From NCBI GenBank assembly GCA_030141605.1, contig JAQGDQ010000003.1:1383501-1447500 (forward strand): a stretch of DNA of 64,000 nt. Reading direction: 5' to 3'. Origin of the DNA: Tubiluchus corallicola (Eukaryota; Priapulida; Priapulimorpha; Priapulimorphida; Tubiluchidae). Position numbers and translations under genes: made by a program. Of this stretch, positions 61,501-64,000 are shown piece by piece. Under the pieces are notes generated by a model. It saw only the letters and a list, made by a program, of their open reading frames with translations, made no database searches and was not told the origin of the DNA. The first letter of the stretch is position 1; each line of letters starts with the position of its first letter.

Positions 61501-63653
61501 CAAGACAATTTATTTGAAGTAATTATGATATAAGTTTGTCCCGTGGCCCATTGTGGCTCGATATGTGTGGAGGTAGGACTAAGTAGCTGAAAATCTATAT
61601 CAGTGCAGGTCAGAGGAACTAAGTTGAGGAAATGCAAGTTGCATTAGGGCAGTGTATTCAACATATAAACCATGAAATACTATGTGACTGTTCTTTTTCT
61701 ATAGGGTTTCGTCCTGCATTTAGATTTTACTCCATGTGGCTTTCACTTCTTGGTTCTCTCATTTGCCTTGCTGTGATGTTTGTAATCAATTGGTGGACTG
61801 CATTGATAACATTTTGCATAGTCGCTGCTTTATACGTCTATATACATCACAGCAAACCAGGTAAAGTGGAATGTATTATACTCTATTCATAAGTATTTTG
61901 CTTTTGCTTGCCCTGTTCTATGCACAATTCATTTTCATTTGTCTTATTGCATTTGTAGTAGGTGTAATGTAACTAATGTTTTTACACTTATTAGAAAATA
62001 TCAAAACTTTGTAAAATCTGACATCTATAGCATTCCACGTAAATATCAATATAAATGACAGAGCTCTTAGATTTATGGCTGAAGTTCAACTTTTCTTTAT
62101 TAAATTAAATTAAACAAGAAAAACAGACATTTCAAATCATATTTCAGATTCTGTCTTCAGTGTTTTAATTAAAATTAAATACTCAAAAACACCGAAGAAG
62201 GAAGTGAAATGGGTTTTGAAATAATTTCCTTTGTTAAAATTTAGATTTTAATTTAATAAAGAAAGGCTGAACTGTCAACTATGAAGCTGTCAATCTTATT
62301 TATGCTTATAAGATAAAGTGGCTCGTCTTTTGTATTTTTTGTGTTCAGAGTTATTACTTTAAATTGATTATTATAAGTTTTATACTTTAGTTTTAGCTTT
62401 AGTTGAATCTAAAATTTTATCTAGCTAATGTATTTACTGTTACTCATGTTGTTTTGAGTTGAAAATAGATACATAAGCAGTGTTGATAATAAAATTACTT
62501 ATTTGTTATTATTTTTGTATTATGTATTAACTAATAACATAGACTGATAATTTGTTCTTGTAATGTAAAAGACTATACTTCCCCCCCCCCCCCCCATATT
62601 GACTTTATATGCAAAATTCTGATTGCATCATGTTTTTCTTTTAGATGTTAATTGGGGATCTTCTACGCAAGCACATGTTTACAGAAGCACGCTCACTAAT
62701 ATCATCAAATTGAACAAGGTTGAAGATCACGTGAAAAATTACAGGTATTGAGCGCCTTTCACGATATATAGTTTAAATAGGTACCAGCATTAAACTTTAT
62801 CTAATATGGGGTAAATTAGGGCATAATATTTAACTGAATACTTTTTAATTTTTTGTAGGCCACAGTGCTTGGTTTTATCTGGAGATCCCAGGTCTCGTCC
62901 TGCGCTTGTCGATTTTGTTGGAAGTTTTACCAAAAATATCAGTCTAATGATGTGCGGGCATGTCGTGCAGGTTGGAATAAACATTACGAAAGCTTTGTTA
63001 TTTTTGCTTGTAATTACATTGCTGGCTCGCTAACATGAAAACTTGTTTGCGATGGAGAGGTGATGTGTTACCTTAATATTGCTCATTGGCAAACTGATAC
63101 AGCAGAATTTTTTTAAAGAAAAACTTATATTTGCCATCTCTCGACTATAAATAAGAGCTATATTTGTCAATCCTCAAATCTAAATAAGAGCCGTCTTGTC
63201 GTCTTTTTTCAGTTGAATTTAACACTGCTTAGCAGATTGTCTAAAATTATACTGAACATGTGTTTCACGATGTACTTTCATTTAGAATGGAAAAAAGGTG
63301 ACTGATACCAATGAAGTGTATTCCTATTTGGAGAAGCGTAAAGTAAAGGCTTTCTACGCTGGTTTATCAAGCTATAGTGTGCATCAAGGTTCTTTGTCTC
63401 TTATGCAGGTATGTAAATAAATTTACTTAATGTATAATTTCTAGATATTTAATCATGCAGCTCTGGTTATTCTTTTTTTCTAATTAGCAATTAGCTTATT
63501 ACTGGTAAATTTTCTATAGCAGATTCGCTTTTAATTTTTCTTACAGAGTGTAGGCATAGGAAAACTGCGACCAAATGTTGTTATACTTGGCTATAAACAC
63601 AACTGGCAGATGGATAGACCTGTAAATGTTAGCAACTACTTCAACATTATACA
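34563..63653 (+). CDS. SLC12A2-like: Na-K-Cl cotransporter-like SLC12 protein, copy B, 3' part outside the window
   Basis: Exons: 34563-34655, 36198-36488, 37136-37240, 37378-37453, 38315-38410, 40614-40753, 46563-46673, 47589-47700, 47974-48101, 49150-49250, 49544-49646, 57865-57972, 58592-58715, 61114-61215, 61705-61860, 62645-62744, 62859-62970, 63286-63408, 63547-63653. All are GT-AG, giving 762 codons plus two bases. The last exon ends in the same phase as its copy A counterpart, so the remaining C-terminal exons lie beyond the window. The cytosolic N-terminus is about 160 residues, with SPRFTF and then [13 protein letters not shown] (Thr95, Thr98). This matches the threonine cluster of NKCC/NCC proteins that WNK-SPAK/OSR1 kinases phosphorylate. 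The transmembrane domain has [31 protein letters not shown]-site Tyr254, [12 protein letters not shown] and [14 protein letters not shown]. Introns 6 and 11 host genes on the opposite strand. Confidence 0.93.
36512..36908. mobile_element. hAT-like miniature element in copy B intron 2
   Basis: It starts CAGGGTTCCCAC and ends GTGGGAACCCTG, an exact 12-bp inverted repeat. Further in, the left end has GGTCAGGGAAAATCC and the right end the corresponding GTCAGGGAAATTT in the same orientation. CAGGG-type ends of this sort are common among animal hAT-derived elements. The flanking octamers (36504-36511 and 36909-36916) agree at five of eight positions, compatible with a decayed 8-bp target duplication. 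It lies only 23 bases after the exon 2 donor. Confidence 0.75.
39125..39236 (-). repeat. Partial copy of the TAGGSGTGAGC foldback repeat
   Basis: The reverse complement begins GGGGTGAGCAG and continues through ATCGAAACGA, TTTTTGAATTTGAATCG and ATTCGAA. This parallels the left half of the element at 45941-46213. It is in intron 5 of copy B. Only one end is present. Confidence 0.6.
41541..43067 (-). CDS. CYP3A-like: CYP3-type cytochrome P450, intronless, nested in copy B intron 6
   Basis: A complete single-exon P450 of 508 residues, close to the usual 500. The start chosen is the Met at 43067. The open frame extends 52 codons upstream, but this Met directly precedes the expected microsomal signal anchor (residues about 5-25), followed by the proline hinge IPGPKP (39-44). 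Other P450 landmarks are the C-helix WKDIR (134-138), I-helix AGYETT (314-319), K-helix ETLR (370-373), PERW (424-427) and the heme loop [13 protein letters not shown] with ligand Cys450. The overall pattern fits the CYP3A/CYP5 group: an ER-bound, NADPH-reductase-dependent monooxygenase. The substrate cannot be read from sequence. All key residues are present, so it should be functional. Lack of introns suggests origin by retroposition or ancient intron loss. A 5'-UTR intron is possible because ATTACCACAG precedes the ATG. Confidence 0.93.
   Translation of the reverse strand: MEFFGLLSIPNWFLWLVCILALIYLYSSWHLNFWKEIGIPGPKPIPLFGNLHLYMRKGGIHGADIEQTKKYGRVFGMLDGRHPTLVVSDPEMLKQVFIKQSHDIFTNRRSLADLFRDDGKLIAEGLSNLQGQKWKDIRSTLSPTFSTGKLKQMMGLITECSKEAVSNMGKLADEKKTFELKEFFGAFTMDGIASTMFGLQLESMKNPDAPFAKYAKKAFEFKFTDLGLMIIMILPHLAKLLKMMKFHLISLDSFEFFRDITQHTLKLRRNKTTFRPDFLQLMLDAHKDVHTSEGTQNGLTDEQILANAIIFLLAGYETTSTQLSWMAYNLATYPEWQEKIQAEIDQMVGNNELKYDTIGQLQQLDMFTNETLRMYPPVVRFDRESSAEFHLGGYDIPKGVAVAVPIYALHHDKEFWKNPEIFDPERWSPERKSSIVPYTFAPFGIGPRNCIGFRFAEYEAKICMVNILREFSFIKCDETKEVDIYDMKQGGFLYPNKGIKLQVRRRNQ
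44880..45840 (-). mobile_element. Degenerate LINE fragment in copy B intron 6
   Basis: Minus-strand frames 45495-45734 and 45020-45508 are adjoining parts of a reverse-transcriptase region. Landmarks are [11 protein letters not shown] and [15 protein letters not shown] (the catalytic box with the second Asp lost), [10 protein letters not shown], then EKYLGHVL with NQRRLFYIR and a C-terminal segment. The YLGH...NQ.RLFYI order is shared with the LINE at 60.1-60.6 kb, so both belong to one clade. 5' truncated; the 3' end is near 44880. Confidence 0.85.
45941..46213. mobile_element. Foldback miniature element, TAGGSGTGAGCAT ends
   Basis: The left end TAGGGGTGAGCAT (45941-45953) and right end ATGCTCACGCCTA (46201-46213) are inverted repeats with one mismatch in 13. 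The interior is rich in GAATTCGAATTCGA-type palindromic sequence. A partial copy lies at 39125-39236. The ends recall hAT-derived miniature elements, which is inference. Confidence 0.7.
49677..50645. mobile_element. pogo/Tigger-like non-autonomous DNA transposon in copy B intron 11
   Basis: Ends CAGTAGGCGCTGCTTAATAG and, inverted, CAGTAGGTGCCACTTAACAG match at 16 of 20 positions, and the similarity continues to about 26 bp. A TA dinucleotide flanks both sides (49675-49676 and 50646-50647), the target duplication expected of Tc1/mariner/pogo elements. CAGTAGG-type ends fit the pogo/Tigger group. The 969-bp interior has no intact transposase; a 76-codon frame at 49969-50199 has no recognisable domain. 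Confidence 0.8.
50646..53155. other. Intron 11 of copy B between the Tigger-like element and the GPCRs
   Basis: About 2.5 kb of AT-rich intronic sequence with no supported gene. It contains a short (TA)n run at about 52820-52836 and would include the 3' UTR of the GPCR pseudogene to its right on the minus strand. Confidence 0.4.
53156..54181 (-). pseudogene. Rhodopsin-class GPCR interrupted by one in-frame TAG
   Basis: An intronless seven-helix receptor, read from 54181 down. The first 246 codons hold a glycosylatable N-terminus and TM1-TM5: GNSLVLLS in TM1, [10 protein letters not shown] in TM2, DRY at 149-151 and a TM4 tryptophan. A TAG at 53441-53443 interrupts the third intracellular loop. 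The frame then continues without a shift through TM6 and TM7, with NPLVY near codon 305, ending after about 341 codons. The intact neighbour at 56254-57165 has glutamine at the aligned codon, so one C-to-T change could explain the stop. The missing TM3/ECL2 disulfide and the DRYIA and NPLVY motifs resemble the adenosine/melanocortin branch. The ligand is unknown. It could be a recent pseudogene, a truncated receptor, a readthrough gene or an assembly error. Confidence 0.85.
54597..54990. repeat. Three imperfect tandem units with a TTCAAGTAAA / AACAGTTTT core
   Basis: Units begin near 54597, 54748 and 54852. Each starts CAAGTAAA, followed within about 25 bases by TAACAGTTTT, with AATTTAAGAACAA and a RATTTCATTYAGTA-like box in some units. 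It is AT-rich and lies beside the LINE remnant at 55080-55720. It may be that element's 3' repeat tail or an independent minisatellite. Confidence 0.6.
55080..55720 (-). mobile_element. Degenerate LINE fragment between the two GPCRs
   Basis: The minus strand reads, with stops and shifts, [10 protein letters not shown], then [14 protein letters not shown], and farther on a [21 protein letters not shown]-like block. This is the order of the region after the reverse-transcriptase palm and thumb in CR1/L2-type animal LINEs (…LGV..D..L.W..HI…L..PH.NYC..VWG…). No catalytic domain remains. Confidence 0.65.
56254..57165 (-). CDS. Rhodopsin-class GPCR, intronless, nested in copy B intron 11
   Basis: An intact receptor of 303 residues. 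The N-terminus has sequons NAT (4-6) and NST (16-18). TM1 has GNSLV (46-50), TM2 LACTDLL with Asp75, TM3 ends in DRY (122-124), TM4 has Trp150, and TM7 has NPIIY (276-280). The short tail lacks a clear palmitoylation cysteine. TM6 has FLTPDF instead of the usual CWxP, and the canonical TM3-ECL2 disulfide cysteines are not evident. This combination is closest to the adenosine/melanocortin/cannabinoid-type branch, but the ligand cannot be assigned. It is a tandem paralogue of the interrupted receptor at 53156-54181, in the same orientation. Both sit antisense inside an intron of an SLC12 gene, so they probably use their own promoters. Confidence 0.92.
   Translation of the reverse strand: MNMNATSEDHNRRQGNSTLTWNTLKAQMLSVEITVCAFTSITATIGNSLVLLSLYKSAQLRTRANYLVGSLACTDLLVGLLAFVIILPNGQQISVMKWFGSHLVLDALTSISILHLVAIAVDRYIANIHPITYDVHVSEKAIKVVIAITWIVGCLYIGIVDYFVIYEENYMYIYASMNTVFGYIAPVIIISILHIKIWKVAWYHQQRINIDNNQHHQLRLIREMKATKMLTMVVVVFILFLTPDFVVHNVDSVCKCISVTAKTAADWMLMLNSSVNPIIYAVLHDQFRKNYAQILQFWQKPSR
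58790..61065 (+). mobile_element. LINE remnant in copy B intron 13, split by an insertion
   Basis: The first part (about 58820-58918) encodes the reverse-transcriptase block [20 protein letters not shown]. The second part (about 60131-61030) resumes with [10 protein letters not shown], the intact catalytic box [26 protein letters not shown] and NQLRLFYI, and later C-terminal sequence. An A-rich tail lies near 61020-61060. These blocks are normally adjacent, so the 1.2 kb between them is foreign. It shares its block order with the minus-strand LINE at 44880-45840. Confidence 0.85.
58919..60131. mobile_element. Insertion inside the LINE reverse transcriptase, internally duplicated
   Basis: It separates two normally adjoining reverse-transcriptase blocks. 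ATTAATG occurs at both borders (58916-58922 and 60131-60137), a possible target duplication. The interior contains two diverged copies of one unit, from about 58921 and about 59668. Both have a CGGTGGTATRT start, GCTACAGCTCC, GCACCATTT, CTATATATCAAA-like and CTAGTGTGG/CTAGTGTCG boxes, and GGGTGTA followed by GGCRTATTTA. Each unit ends with ATATGCAAAA/ATACGCAAAA and GGCCTTTGCT. No protein family was recognised. The element type is unknown. Confidence 0.6.
62581..62595. repeat. Poly-C tract of 15 bases
   Basis: An uninterrupted run of C in copy B intron 15, about 50 bases before the exon 16 acceptor. It is unusual in such AT-rich sequence. The exact length is likely unreliable in sequencing. 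Confidence 0.95.
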
Positions 63654-64000
63654 GTAATTATTTTATTTTCTTTGTTCAGGCTGAATTTGCCAACTTTGTT
63701 TATGCATGATTTGTCACTACTGCGAAATTTATGTCGATGTGAATACTAAGTTGACTAATACTGTTTTTATTTCTTACTTTGTCTTTCTCTAGACGTTATT
63801 AAAAATATCTTTTATAAACAAAAAAAGAAACAAAAACTGCACAGTTACAACAATGCCGTAGCATTTTTGTTAGGGAATAGCGACTAGTACTTTTCATGTT
63901 TTTCTTTTATGGTTTTTATTCACAATGCTTCTGTGGCTTGTTCCTCGCAAAACTGCTTCTGCATTTTTGTGTCTAGTGAGCAGTAACAGAGATTTTTTTC
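63654..64000 (+). other. Start of copy B intron 19, no exon seen
   Basis: Follows the phase-2 donor at 63654. No match to the next expected exon (the [17 protein letters not shown]-like exon of copy A) is visible before the window ends. Confidence 0.6.

Overview
This is animal nuclear DNA. It is AT-rich, its coding exons are short and separated by GT-AG introns, and it carries several degenerate LINEs, terminal-inverted-repeat (TIR) elements and microsatellites. The gene families are all metazoan: an ARL9/ARL10-like GTPase, cation-chloride cotransporters, a CYP3-type P450 and rhodopsin-class GPCRs. The phylum cannot be fixed from sequence alone. Intronless GPCR and P450 genes plus many old transposons suggest a non-vertebrate animal. 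I saw no rRNA, tRNA, CRISPR array or prokaryotic gene.

Layout: (1) 0.5-3.4 kb, a complete four-exon ARL-type small GTPase (+) with an N-terminal membrane segment. (2) 5.6-10.4 kb, a repeat block. It has a three-copy tandem repeat and a unit of about 4 kb whose two ends are long (about 0.75 kb) imperfect inverted repeats around a decayed gene of an uncharacterised, transposon-associated animal protein family. (3) 10.8-30.6 kb, a complete 24-exon SLC12-family Na-K-Cl cotransporter gene (+, copy A, 950 codons). (4) 30.6-34.5 kb, an intergenic stretch with a short tandem duplication at the stop codon, a LINE 3' tail, a dispersed repeat and a foldback element. (5) 34.6 kb to the right edge, a second, tandem SLC12 gene (+, copy B) whose first 19 exons (762 codons) are present and whose C-terminal exons lie outside the window.

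Copies A and B are clearly tandem paralogues. Sixteen consecutive exons have identical lengths, so about 600 residues align without an indel. They differ at the N-terminus: B has about 160 residues before the first membrane helix, including a threonine motif like the kinase-regulated site of NKCC/NCC proteins. A has only about 50 residues there and no such motif.

Three intronless genes lie inside introns of copy B on the opposite strand. These are a complete CYP3-like P450 in intron 6 and two related GPCRs in intron 11. One GPCR is intact. The other is interrupted by a single in-frame TAG between TM5 and TM6 and is otherwise open. The same introns also hold a pogo/Tigger-like TA-flanked element, hAT-like miniature elements and several LINE remnants, one of them split by a 1.2-kb insertion.
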